Origin: DASRTE01 sp035656095
GTDB taxonomy: Bacteria > Actinomycetota > Actinomycetes > Jiangellales > Jiangellaceae
NCBI GenBank assembly: GCA_035656095.1
Contig: DASRTE010000072.1
Coordinates: 1 to 41,560, forward strand
Direction of reading: 5' to 3'
Length of the DNA: 41,560 bases
The notes under the pieces were generated by a model. That model saw nothing but the letters and a program-made list of their open reading frames with translations, searched no databases and had not been told where the DNA came from. Both the position numbers and the translations under genes were made by a program. Shown piece after piece: positions 24,135 to 32,074 of the stretch; the stretch's first letter is position 1; every line of letters starts with the position of its first letter.

Positions 24135-25601
24135 TCAGGCCCGTGGGTAGAACGGGGGGAGTTGGGCGTCGACGTTGATCCATACGGCCTTCGCCTCGGT
24201 GTACTCGTGCATCGCCTCGAAGCCCATTTCACGGCCGTAGCCGGACGCGCCCATGCCTCCGAACGGCGAGCCCGGGTTGACCCGCTTGTACGCGTTGACC
24301 CAGACCATGCCCGCTCTCAGGTCACGGGCGATCCGGTGCGCACGGGACAGGTCGCGGGTCCACAGCCCGGCGCCGAGTGCGTAGTCGACCCCGTTGGCCA
24401 GCTCGAGCGCCTGCTCGTCGGAGCCGAACGTGTGCACGGTCATGAACGGCCCGAACACCTCTTCCGAGGCGACCCGGCTGCCGGGCTCCGTGCGGACGAT
24501 GGTCGGCCGCACGTAGCAGCCGCCGGCCAGGGCCGTCGCCTCGGGCGCCGCTCCGCCGGTGAGGATCTCGCCCCCCTCGTCGACCGCGATCTTGACGTAG
24601 GACAGCACCCGGTCGCGGTGCTGAGGCGAGGTGAGCGGCCCCATCTCGGTCTCCGCTGCCTTCGGGTCACCCAGTCGGATCGACTCGGCAAGGGACACCA
24701 GCGCGGCAAGGAACTCCTCGGCGACCGACTCGTGGACGATCAGCCGGCTCGCCGCGATACAGGCCTGACCCTGGTTGTGAAAGATGCCGAAGGCGGTGCC
24801 GGCCACGGCGGCGGCGAGATCGGCGTCGGGGAACACCACATTGGCGCCCTTGCCGCCCAGCTCGAGGTGAACCCGCTTCAGGCTCGCCGCGCTCGATGTG
24901 ACGACGCGGCGGCCGATGTCGGTGGAGCCGGTGAAGGACACCTTGGCGACGTCGGGATGGTCGAGGATCCGTTGACCGGCGAGCCGGCCGTAACCCGGGA
25001 CGACGTTGACGACGCCGGCGGGGAAGCCCACGTCGGCGACCAGCTCGGCCACCCGCAGCGCGCTCAACGGCGTGAGCTCCGACGGCTTGAGCACCACGGT
25101 GTTGCCGGCCGCGAGTGCCGGGCCCATCTTCCAGCTGGTGAACATCACCGGGAAGTTCCACGGAACGATCTGCCCGATCACGCCGAGCGGTTCGCGCACC
25201 ACGTAGTCGAGAAAGCCGCGCTCGACGGGGACGACCGTGCCCTGGTACTTGTCGGCCATCCCGCCGAAGTAGCGGAACGTCGCCGCGGTGCGGGGGACGT
25301 CCAGGCCGCGGGTGTCACGCAGCGGGTGGCCCGTGTCCCTCGTCTCGAGGAGCGCCAGCGCGTCGGCGTCGGCCTCGATGGCGTCGGCCAGCCGTAGCAG
25401 GAGGCGGCCGCGGTCCGCGGCCGGCGTCAGACGCCAGTCGTCGAAGGACGCCGCCGCCGCCCGGACGGCCCGGTCGACGTCGGCGGCCCGCGCTTCGGCG
25501 ATCTCGGCCAGCAGGCTGCCGTCGTGTGGGTCACGGACCTCGATGGTCGAGCCGTCCACCGCGTCGACGAACGTGCCACCGACGAACAGCCTCGTCTGCA
25601 T
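24135..25601 (-). CDS. Aldehyde dehydrogenase, probable 4-hydroxymuconic semialdehyde dehydrogenase
   Basis: A 488-residue NAD(P)+-dependent aldehyde dehydrogenase. Catalytic Cys281 is in GQACIAASR and general base Glu247 in LELGGKGAN; Asn149 (IVPWNFPV) holds the oxyanion, and the GSTDIGRRV turn binds the cofactor. Full length, no damage. By position between hydroquinone dioxygenase and maleylacetate reductase it should oxidise 4-hydroxymuconic semialdehyde to maleylacetate, the step done by HapE/PnpE-type enzymes. The sequence itself would also fit betaine-aldehyde or other class members. It starts 19 bases after the large dioxygenase subunit gene. Confidence 0.9.
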   Translation of the reverse strand: MQTRLFVGGTFVDAVDGSTIEVRDPHDGSLLAEIAEARAADVDRAVRAAAASFDDWRLTPAADRGRLLLRLADAIEADADALALLETRDTGHPLRDTRGLDVPRTAATFRYFGGMADKYQGTVVPVERGFLDYVVREPLGVIGQIVPWNFPVMFTSWKMGPALAAGNTVVLKPSELTPLSALRVAELVADVGFPAGVVNVVPGYGRLAGQRILDHPDVAKVSFTGSTDIGRRVVTSSAASLKRVHLELGGKGANVVFPDADLAAAVAGTAFGIFHNQGQACIAASRLIVHESVAEEFLAALVSLAESIRLGDPKAAETEMGPLTSPQHRDRVLSYVKIAVDEGGEILTGGAAPEATALAGGCYVRPTIVRTEPGSRVASEEVFGPFMTVHTFGSDEQALELANGVDYALGAGLWTRDLSRAHRIARDLRAGMVWVNAYKRVNPGSPFGGMGASGYGREMGFEAMHEYTEAKAVWINVDAQLPPFYPRA

Positions 25602-25620
25602 TCCCGGGCTCGCCGGGAGG

Positions 25621-26613
25621 TCAGAACTCGACGGGGTACGTCGGCGTCTTGCCGCTGGCGATGAGTTCCGGGAGGGCGGGAGAGCCGTTCTCCCAGACCA
25701 GGAGCATGGACCGCTTGGGTGCGTACCCCTGGTGACGGATGTCGGCCGGCATCGCCGACACGTCGCCGGGCTTCATGACGACCCGGGCACGGACGCCGCC
25801 GGCATCGCGGTCCTCGACCTCCCAGTAGATCTCGTCCGAGAGCTGGAGGAACCACTCGACCCGGTCGTTGCCGTGGATGATGGGGAGGATGTACTCCTCC
25901 GTCGTCGGGCAGAACAGGCTGTCCTTGCACACGCTCACCACGGACGGGTTCCAGGTGACCTGGGACCGGGACAGGTAGGCGAACAGGCTGAACGCCGCCA
26001 CCTCGCCCTCGAACCCGGGCTCTGCCTCGACATCGGGCTCGTCCTGGGGGACGTCGGCGAACATGCGGTTGATCGGGTGCCCGTTGTCGTCGTTGCGAAG
26101 CTCCTCGTCGCCCATCACGTTGACCATGCGCTGGGCCGCGACCCTGCGCCGGGTGATCGCCTCGGTGTTGGAGCCGTGCCGGATGCCGAACGCCGAGCCG
26201 GTCTCGTGCGGCGAGGCGAACGGGTCGAACCCGTCGTTCGTCCACTCGTCGAGCATGGCCTTGAAGGTTTCGCGGATCAGCGGCGTCTCGATGTTCTCGT
26301 AGTAGTCGAGCTCCGCCTTCCGGTACGCGTCGTTGTAGCGGCCAGCGAAGATGTCGACCGTGCCGTAGTGGTTCATGGTCCCGAAGACGCCGTCGAAGTT
26401 GACGATGCCGTAGAAGAAGTCCCAGGCCACGTCCCGCTGCAGCGCGCGCAGGAACGCGTCGACGCTCATGATGTGCGAGCCGGTCGGCCACGAGATGTAG
26501 GCGAAGAACTCGTCGCGCCGGAACCGGAACTCGCCGAGGGCGAACTCGCGGTAGCCCTGGGCGTTGGCCTCGGTCGACGTGACTTCGACGCTGGGTGCGG
26601 TTTCGACGCTCAT
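25621..26613 (-). CDS. hapD: Hydroquinone 1,2-dioxygenase large subunit (HapD/PnpD type)
   Basis: A 330-residue cupin-type Fe(II) extradiol enzyme subunit. With the small subunit it should cleave hydroquinone to 4-hydroxymuconic semialdehyde. The C-terminal third has the metal site IIHGNDRVEWFLQL: His247, Asn249 and Glu253 give an H-x-N-x3-E pattern, which matches my recollection of the iron ligands of PnpCD from nitrophenol degraders. The beta-strands MKPGDVSAMPADIRHQGYAP follow. The N-terminal two thirds lack any other recognised domain, as in the known enzyme, and the length agrees with about 340 residues. Identification rests on the remembered family pattern plus the dehydrogenase and reductase genes in the expected order. 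AGGAG precedes the ATG at some distance. Confidence 0.82.
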   Translation of the reverse strand: MSVETAPSVEVTSTEANAQGYREFALGEFRFRRDEFFAYISWPTGSHIMSVDAFLRALQRDVAWDFFYGIVNFDGVFGTMNHYGTVDIFAGRYNDAYRKAELDYYENIETPLIRETFKAMLDEWTNDGFDPFASPHETGSAFGIRHGSNTEAITRRRVAAQRMVNVMGDEELRNDDNGHPINRMFADVPQDEPDVEAEPGFEGEVAAFSLFAYLSRSQVTWNPSVVSVCKDSLFCPTTEEYILPIIHGNDRVEWFLQLSDEIYWEVEDRDAGGVRARVVMKPGDVSAMPADIRHQGYAPKRSMLLVWENGSPALPELIASGKTPTYPVEF

Positions 26614-26647
26614 CGGCTGCTCGCTCCTCGGGTTCGTCCGACGTCGT

Positions 26648-27184
26648 TCAACGGGTCTGGCAGATCTCGGTCCAGCGGTACACCGTGTCCGGGCCGGCGA
26701 TCGTCTGCTGCAGGATCACCGACGGTCCCGCCGCGCTGAAGCGGTACGCGGCACCCGCGGGGAGCAGGGCCTGGTGGCCCCGCCGGCAGGTGATCCTGCC
26801 CATGCGTGGACCGTCGGGTTCGCCGTCGAGAGCGACCGAGCCGGCTGCGTCGGCCGTGAGCGGCGGCTCGTCGAGCTTCACCAGGTCGATCACCACCTCG
26901 CCGTCGAGCACCAGTGCGAACTCGTCGTGAGCGGCGGTGCGCCAGGCACTGACGCCTTCGGCCCGGATGGCCTCGAGCACGTACTCCATGTTCTTCGCGA
27001 CCGCGACCTTCTCGTACGGCTTCGAGGTGGCCGCGACCTCGAACACGTTGGAGAAGGCGTAGTGGCGCGGGTCGTCGTTGATGATCTCGACGCCACCCTT
27101 GTCGTAGCCGTCGAGCGATCCGAACCTGGTCACGTACGACTCGGCCTCGTAGGCCCCTGCCGGCGTCCGAACACCCTGAGTCAC
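26648..27184 (-). CDS. hapC: Hydroquinone 1,2-dioxygenase small subunit (HapC/PnpC type)
   Basis: A 178-residue single-cupin protein. Recognisable stretches are DPRHYAFSNVFEVAATSKPY, EKVAVAKNMEYVLEAIRAEG, HDEFALVLDGEVVIDL and RGHQALLPAGAAYRFSA, as I remember from the small subunit of two-component hydroquinone dioxygenases. It presumably stabilises the iron-bearing large subunit, which is encoded 34 bases downstream. The GTG at 27184 is preferred to the ATG at 27235 because GGGAGG lies five bases upstream of it and the extra residues would overlap the operator at 27219-27233. It is the first gene of the eleven-gene operon. Confidence 0.8.
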   Translation of the reverse strand: MTQGVRTPAGAYEAESYVTRFGSLDGYDKGGVEIINDDPRHYAFSNVFEVAATSKPYEKVAVAKNMEYVLEAIRAEGVSAWRTAAHDEFALVLDGEVVIDLVKLDEPPLTADAAGSVALDGEPDGPRMGRITCRRGHQALLPAGAAYRFSAAGPSVILQQTIAGPDTVYRWTEICQTR

Positions 27185-27218
27185 CGTTGCCTCCCGAGAC
27201 CACGCATCCCCGAGCGGT

Positions 27219-27287
27219 GTGCGATCTGCGAACACTCATTCGCCCAGTGAACACGCTCATCCTCCGGCCGGGCCCATCGGATGTCAA
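27219..27287 (-). promoter_or_regulatory. Promoter and IclR/PcaR-type operator of the hydroquinone operon
   Basis: On the - strand TTGACA (27282-27287) and GAGGAT (27259-27264) are separated by 17 bp, an actinobacterial housekeeping promoter with start near 27252. Downstream, 27219-27233 reads GTTCGCAGATCGCAC, close to the 15-mer I recall as the PcaR/PcaU consensus (GTTCGATAATCGCAC). Its place about 20-34 bases into the transcript suggests repression. The IclR gene at 30409-31224 is the likely regulator. Confidence 0.6.
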
Positions 27288-27317
27288 CAGCCGGACGCGC
27301 GGTTAACGGTGGCGAGG

Positions 27318-28070
27318 TCAGGTCCGCCGAGCGTGCAGGACCGGAGTGGCCCCGACCACGAGAGAACGCACCTGGGCGAGCAGATCCGCCACGTCGACCT
27401 CGTCCGCCACCGTCACGCGAACCAGGTCCACGCCGGCGGCGGCCAGGTCGAGCACCTGGCTCTGTGCCTGCTCGTGTGTGCCGAACAGCCCGCCCCGGCG
27501 CGGGTCGCGGTCGCCGGACAGGCGGGGGTCACGCCGGGCCCGCGCGTCGGCCTCGCTGAACGTCCTGCCGATCGACACCGGTAAGGCTGCGACTACCCGG
27601 TGCCGGTCGTGTGACACCCCCGCTGCCGAGCGGCTGCCGACCGCAGCGCGGACGCCGTCCAGCACCTCTGCGCGACTGGAACCGACCACGACCGTGCCGG
27701 CCGCAGCCGGGTCGAAGCGGGGTAGGCGCACCCGCTCGCGCCACGCGGCTTCGCCCCCGACTGCGTCGACCAGGTCGTTCGAAGCGCTCTCCAGCTCGAG
27801 AAGGGCTCCACGACCCTGGCCGGAGCGCAGAGCGGCAGCCACCTCGGCCGCTGCGCCGCTCACCACCAGTCCGACCAGTCCGCCGCCGGCGGCCCGGGCC
27901 AGGGCATCCACCCGATCAGGGTCGGGCCACCCGTACCCCTCTCCGACCGGGAGCCAGACCTCCCGGTAGCCCAGGCGGCCGGCCAGGATGGCCGCGCGGT
28001 CCTGGGCGGACACGTCGTGCTCGGGGTGAAGCGTCAGCGCGAGGTCGAACAGGACCTCTGGCGCCGCCAT
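27318..28070 (-). CDS. Luciferase-like (LLM class) oxidoreductase, probable
   Basis: A 250-residue protein with a TIM-barrel-like luciferase-family pattern. The opening is FDLALTLHPEHDVSAQDRAA, then LAGRLGYREVWLPVGEGYGW in the place of the usual LGYDSVWVGEH segment, and a C-terminal LFGTHEQAQSQVLDLAAAGV block (normally GTPEQVAERLRAY). Such enzymes use F420 or FMN and may hydroxylate or reduce organic substrates. It is shorter than most members (300 or more residues) and the middle is poorly conserved, so it may be an atypical or non-catalytic member. GGGGGG precedes the ATG. It diverges from the CoxE-like gene, with only 25 bases between starts. Confidence 0.6.
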   Translation of the reverse strand: MAAPEVLFDLALTLHPEHDVSAQDRAAILAGRLGYREVWLPVGEGYGWPDPDRVDALARAAGGGLVGLVVSGAAAEVAAALRSGQGRGALLELESASNDLVDAVGGEAAWRERVRLPRFDPAAAGTVVVGSSRAEVLDGVRAAVGSRSAAGVSHDRHRVVAALPVSIGRTFSEADARARRDPRLSGDRDPRRGGLFGTHEQAQSQVLDLAAAGVDLVRVTVADEVDVADLLAQVRSLVVGATPVLHARRT

Positions 28071-28082
28071 CCAGCGCCCCCC

Positions 28083-28096
28083 TAAGCTGTTCGTTA
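28083..28096. promoter_or_regulatory. Overlapping divergent -10 boxes for the CoxE-like and LLM genes
   Basis: TAAGCT at 28083-28088 ends seven bases before the ATG of the CoxE-like gene, so its transcript would be leaderless. On the other strand TAACGA (28091-28096) could serve the LLM gene. Both must overlap in the 25-bp gap, and no clear -35 is seen for either. Confidence 0.4.
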
Positions 28097-29478
28097 TGCG
28101 GACCATCGTTCGCGAAGCGTACGACACGCACGGGTTACCGTCCACCGTGCTCGGCCCTGTGCTCGCCCTGACCCGGCGGCTGCGCGCCGGCGGGCTGCCG
28201 GTGTCGACCGGCGAGTCAATCGACGCGGTCCGCGCGCTCGCCCAGGTCGATCTCGGCCGCCGGCCCCAGGTACGCGAAGCCTTGCGCGCGAGCCTGGTGA
28301 AGGACCCCACCCACGACGATGTCTTCGACCTCGCGTTCGAGGCCGTGTTCCTCCGGCAACGGGGCCACGGCAGCGATCCTTCCGCCTCGAGCCGACGGTT
28401 GTCCGACCCGGCCGGCGCCGACACCACCGGTCTGCTGGCCGATGCGATCACCGAGGGCGATGACGCTGCCGTGGAGCGGCTTCTCGACGACGCCGTCGAC
28501 CGCTGGTCGGGCGAGCCGGACGGTCGGTCCGTGGAACACCACGTCCAGCGCGTTCTCCGCGGCGTCGATCTCGGCCGGTTGTACCGGCGCATCCTGCAGC
28601 CGGACTCCGGATCCGACGCCCTGCAGCGCAACGTCGACGCAGCCGAGGCGAACGCCCGGATGGAGTGGATCCACCGCCGGATCGAAGCGCTGGTCGCCGC
28701 CTCGCTGGGCGACCGGGTAGGAGCGCCTCCGCCGCAACCGGACGCACTCGAGGACACCCCGCTGCTCCGGGCCGGACCCGACGAGTTGGCGGCGTTGCGC
28801 AGCGCGGTCCGACCACTCGCCCGACGGCTCGCGACCCGGCTCGGCCACCGGGCACGCCGCCGTGGCCGCGGCACCCTGGAGATGCGTCGCACGCTGCGAC
28901 GTTCGATCGCCTCGGGCGGAGTGCCGATCGACATCGTGCTGAAACGTCGGCACCCCACCAAGCCGGACCTTGTCGTCCTGTGCGATGTGTCGGGCTCGAC
29001 GGCCCAGTTCGCACCGTTCACGCTGGCCCTTCTGCACGCGGTGCACCAGGAGTTCCGGCGCGTGCGGTCATTCGTGTTCGTCGACGGCATCGTCGAGATC
29101 ACCGACGTGCTGGAGACGTCGCCCGGCGTGCTCGACCCCCGGCACCTGCTCGACCGCCGCGGCTTGATGGCCCACGACGGTCGCAGCGACTACGCCCTCG
29201 CCTTCGAGCGGTTCCTGCGGACATGGCCCGACGCCGTCGGCCCCAAGACGACGGTGATCGTCTGCGGCGACGCCCGATCGCACGACCGGAGGTCGGCGGC
29301 GCCGGCCATGGCCGAGCTCGCCCGCAGGTCGCGCCGGCTGTACTGGCTCGATCCGGAGCCGCGCGCCGAGTGGAACCTCGCGGACTCCGATCTTGCCCTC
29401 TACGAGATGTACTGCACCGAGGTGTTCGAAGTGTCGACGCTGCGCCAGCTCTCCGAGTCCGTCGCCCGCATCGCGTAG
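28096..29478 (+). CDS. CoxE-like VWA-domain protein
   Basis: A 460-residue cytoplasmic protein. The N-terminal half is helical (LTRRLRAGGLPVSTGESIDA is the usual opening of CoxE-like proteins). The C-terminal half is a von Willebrand A domain with a MIDAS motif DVSGS at residues 297-301, followed by RSFVFVDGIVEITD and TTVIVCGDARSH. CoxE proteins pair with MoxR/CoxD AAA ATPases to mature or remodel metalloenzymes, classically the Cu-Mo CO dehydrogenase. No CO dehydrogenase gene is present here. A MoxR gene is adjacent but convergent, rather than in the usual co-directional order. The 5' leader is predicted to be absent. Confidence 0.88.
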   Translation: MRTIVREAYDTHGLPSTVLGPVLALTRRLRAGGLPVSTGESIDAVRALAQVDLGRRPQVREALRASLVKDPTHDDVFDLAFEAVFLRQRGHGSDPSASSRRLSDPAGADTTGLLADAITEGDDAAVERLLDDAVDRWSGEPDGRSVEHHVQRVLRGVDLGRLYRRILQPDSGSDALQRNVDAAEANARMEWIHRRIEALVAASLGDRVGAPPPQPDALEDTPLLRAGPDELAALRSAVRPLARRLATRLGHRARRRGRGTLEMRRTLRRSIASGGVPIDIVLKRRHPTKPDLVVLCDVSGSTAQFAPFTLALLHAVHQEFRRVRSFVFVDGIVEITDVLETSPGVLDPRHLLDRRGLMAHDGRSDYALAFERFLRTWPDAVGPKTTVIVCGDARSHDRRSAAPAMAELARRSRRLYWLDPEPRAEWNLADSDLALYEMYCTEVFEVSTLRQLSESVARIA

Positions 29479-29490
29479 CGCTGCGCCGGG

Positions 29491-30402
29491 TCAGGCCCGC
29501 TGCGGCAGATGCAGCTGGCCGACCGCACGGTCCTGGTCGACACGGTGCTTGAGGACGACGCCGAGCGTCGCCGCGGCCACCGTCTCGTCGAGCGTGTCCA
29601 CACCGAGCGCGAGCATCGTGCGGGCCCAGTCGATCGTCTCGGCGATCGACGGCGGTTTGCGCAGGTCCATGGCCCGCAGCGCTCGGACCGTGGCGACCAC
29701 CTGCTCGGCCAGTCGCACGGCGACCTCCGGCACCCGGGCCAGCACGATCGCCTTCTCGCGGTCGGCGTCGGGGTAGTCCATGTGGAGATAGAGGCAGCGC
29801 CGCTTGAGTGCCTCGGACAGCTCCCGGGTCGCGTTCGATGTGAGGACGACGAACGGCCTCCGCACGGCCGTCACAGTGCCGAGCTCGGGCACCGTGATCT
29901 GGAAGTCGGACAGCACCTCGAGCAACAGTCCTTCCACCTCGATGTCGGCCTTGTCGGTCTCGTCGACCAGCAGCACGGTGGGCTCGGAGCGCTGGATCGC
30001 CGTCAACAGCGGCCGGGCGAGAAGGAACTCCTCGGTGAATATGTCGTCCTGGACGGCATCCCACTGTACGTCGTCGGAAGCGGCCTGAGCGGCCTGGATT
30101 CGCAGGAGCTGCCGCTTGTAGTTCCACTCGTAGAGTGCACGGGCCTCGTCCAGGCCCTCGTAGCACTGGAGTCTGACCAGACCCGCCCCGAGGGCGACGG
30201 CGACGGCCTTGGCCAGCTCGGTCTTTCCGACGCCCGCAGGCCCTTCCACCAGCAGCGGCTTGCCCAGCCGGTCCGCGAGGAACACCGTGGTGGCGATGGC
30301 CTCGTCGGCCAGGTACCCGGCGTCGGCGAGCCGGGCACGAACGTCCTCGACGTCGTCGAAGTTCGCATCGCCGTCGGTCATCGTCCCGTCCTCGTCCGTC
30401 AT
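29491..30402 (-). CDS. MoxR-family AAA+ ATPase (CoxD-like)
   Basis: A 303-residue AAA+ ATPase with Walker A GPAGVGKT (residues 54-61), Walker B LLVDETD (144-150), sensor-1 VVLTSNATRELSEALKRRCL with the arginine finger, and a C-terminal lid. MoxR ATPases act as chaperones that load cofactors into or activate partner enzymes together with a VWA protein. The obvious partner is the CoxE-like protein at 28096-29478, whose gene ends 12 bases away on the opposite strand. The start may be the ATG at 30402 or the one at 30381. It follows the iclR gene after six bases, so it probably belongs to the CoA-transferase/iclR operon. Confidence 0.92.
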   Translation of the reverse strand: MTDEDGTMTDGDANFDDVEDVRARLADAGYLADEAIATTVFLADRLGKPLLVEGPAGVGKTELAKAVAVALGAGLVRLQCYEGLDEARALYEWNYKRQLLRIQAAQAASDDVQWDAVQDDIFTEEFLLARPLLTAIQRSEPTVLLVDETDKADIEVEGLLLEVLSDFQITVPELGTVTAVRRPFVVLTSNATRELSEALKRRCLYLHMDYPDADREKAIVLARVPEVAVRLAEQVVATVRALRAMDLRKPPSIAETIDWARTMLALGVDTLDETVAAATLGVVLKHRVDQDRAVGQLHLPQRA

Positions 30403-30408
30403 GCGACG

Positions 30409-31224
30409 TCAGATCGACGCCATGGCCACGGCACTGCCGCGGAGGTCGTCCTCGATCCGGCGGGCCGCCTCCTTCAGCAGCGGGAGCAGCTCCTTTCGGA
30501 TCGACTCCGACGTGCCTCTGCTCGCGTGCGCCGAGACGTTCATCGCCGCGACCGGGGGACCGCTGCCGTTGCGGATCGGCACGGCGAGCGACCGGAGGCC
30601 CTCCTCGAGCTCCTGGTCGACCAGCGCGTACCCCTGGGCCCGGACCCGGGTGAGGATGGCGCGAAGCTTCGCGGGGTCGGTGACCGTCCGGCGGGTGAAT
30701 GGCCGCAGCTCCGTCGTGGTGAGATACCGGTCGAGCCATTCCGCCGGCTGGTGGGCCAGCAGAACCCGCCCCATCGACGTCGCGTGGGCCGGAAATCGGG
30801 TTCCGACGCTGATGGCCACGGCCATGATCCGTTTCGTCGGCACGCGGGCCACGTAGACGACCTCGTCGCCGTCGAGGACGGACACCGAGCACGACTCGTG
30901 GACCTGGGCGACCAGCGTCTCCATGTGCGGCTGCGCGACCTCGGGGAGGCTCAGGCTGGACAGGTAGGCGTAGCCGAGCTCGAGGATCCGCGGGCGCAGC
31001 GCGAACAGCCGCCCGTCGGTGCGCATGTAGCCGAGCTCGACCAGCGTGAGCAGGAAGCGGCGCGCGGCGGCCCTGGTCAGGCCCGTGGAGCGGGCAACCT
31101 CCGACAAGGTCAACGCGGTGTGTTCGGCGTCGAAGGCCCGGATGACCGCGAGCCCCCGCTCCAGCGACTTGACGAAGTCGGTGCCTCGGGAGTCGGTGCG
31201 GCGCTCCCCCGCCCGGTCGGTCAC
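30409..31224 (-). CDS. IclR-family regulator (PcaR/PobR-like)
   Basis: A 271-residue regulator with an N-terminal winged helix (VKSLERGLAVIRAFDAE, then LSEVARSTGLTRAAARRFLL) and the C-terminal IclR effector domain (SVSVLDGDEVVYVARVP, SMGRVLLAHQPAEW, QELEEGLRSLAVPIRN). Members of the PcaR/PcaU/CatR group respond to beta-ketoadipate or related acids and control protocatechuate, catechol and CoA-transferase genes. The GTG at 31224 is preferred, with GGAGG seven bases before it; a TTG three bases earlier is possible. It lies directly downstream of the CoA-transferase genes. Its likely operators are at 27219-27233, 32926-32940 and 32945-32959. Confidence 0.93.
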   Translation of the reverse strand: MTDRAGERRTDSRGTDFVKSLERGLAVIRAFDAEHTALTLSEVARSTGLTRAAARRFLLTLVELGYMRTDGRLFALRPRILELGYAYLSSLSLPEVAQPHMETLVAQVHESCSVSVLDGDEVVYVARVPTKRIMAVAISVGTRFPAHATSMGRVLLAHQPAEWLDRYLTTTELRPFTRRTVTDPAKLRAILTRVRAQGYALVDQELEEGLRSLAVPIRNGSGPPVAAMNVSAHASRGTSESIRKELLPLLKEAARRIEDDLRGSAVAMASI

Positions 31225-31297
31225 CAACGCACCTCCGTTCGGAGCGGTCGGGTCGGACGGCGCGCTCGCTCGCGGCCCGACGCACAGGCTACGGTGC

Positions 31298-32074
31298 TCA
31301 CGCCGCGCCCCGGACCCGATGCGTCGTCGCCTCCAACGCTCGAAGGGTCGCCAGCTCGTCCTCGCGCGGCTGCTGCGTCACGGCAAGGGCGCCGGACACC
31401 GCGAGGTCCCAGCTCGTCGCGGCGCGAACCTGGTCGATCCGCACTCCGGGATGCACGTGGGTGAGCGTGAGCTCACACGTGACCGGATCGGGCTCGAGGA
31501 TGCCGAGGTCGGTGATGACGACGCGCGGCCCCGACCCGGTCAGGCCGAGCAGCTCCCGATGGCCCGTGCCCGCGCCGAAGCCGACCGACGTGACGAAGTC
31601 GACCCGTTCGGAGAACGTGCGCCGGTTCTGCCTGACGACGACCACCACCTCCCGGCACGACGCGGCGATCTCCGGCGCCCCGCCGGCGCCGGGCAGGCGA
31701 ACCTCGGGGTTGGCGTAGTCACCTCCGATCACCGTGGTGTTGATGTTCGCGAACCGGTCGATCTGAGCGGCGCTGAGGAAGCCGACGTCGATGCGCCCCG
31801 GCTGCAGCCAGTAGTTGAAGACCTCCGGCACGCCGACGACGGCGTCGGCCGTCTCGGCCAGGACACCGTCGCCGATCGACAGCGGGAGTCGATCGGGCTT
31901 GGCACCCAGGCAGCCGGACTCGTACACCAGCACGAGTCCCGGCGCATGGGTCGAGCGGGCCAGGTTCGCGGCCGTGCTCGGCAACCCGATGCCGACGAAG
32001 CAGGAGGTGCCGTCCCGCAGGATCCGTGCGGCAGCGACGGTCATCATCTCGTCGGCGGTCCAGGTCGCGGTCAT
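31298..32074 (-). CDS. CoA-transferase subunit B, probable 3-oxoadipate CoA-transferase beta
   Basis: A 258-residue beta subunit of a class I CoA-transferase of the CatJ/glutaconate type. The catalytic glutamate is Glu52 in VYESGCLG, and FVGIGLPSTAANLARSTHAP forms the preceding core. RIDVGFLSAAQIDRFANINT and VVVVRQNRRTFSERVDFVTS are the other conserved blocks. The ATG at 32074 overlaps the alpha-subunit stop, fixing the start. It should move CoA from succinyl-CoA to 3-oxoadipate, the step after maleylacetate reductase. The related IpdAB steroid-ring hydrolases are an alternative; the PcaR-like regulator next door favours the 3-oxoadipate role. Confidence 0.85.
   Translation of the reverse strand: MTATWTADEMMTVAAARILRDGTSCFVGIGLPSTAANLARSTHAPGLVLVYESGCLGAKPDRLPLSIGDGVLAETADAVVGVPEVFNYWLQPGRIDVGFLSAAQIDRFANINTTVIGGDYANPEVRLPGAGGAPEIAASCREVVVVVRQNRRTFSERVDFVTSVGFGAGTGHRELLGLTGSGPRVVITDLGILEPDPVTCELTLTHVHPGVRIDQVRAATSWDLAVSGALAVTQQPREDELATLRALEATTHRVRGAA

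Noticed and set aside
27318..29102. 594-codon frame running through the LLM gene and antisense to the CoxE-like gene
   Set aside because: Only the last 250 residues (from the ATG at 28070) look like a protein family; the upstream part is Arg/Ser-rich shadow of the CoxE-like gene.
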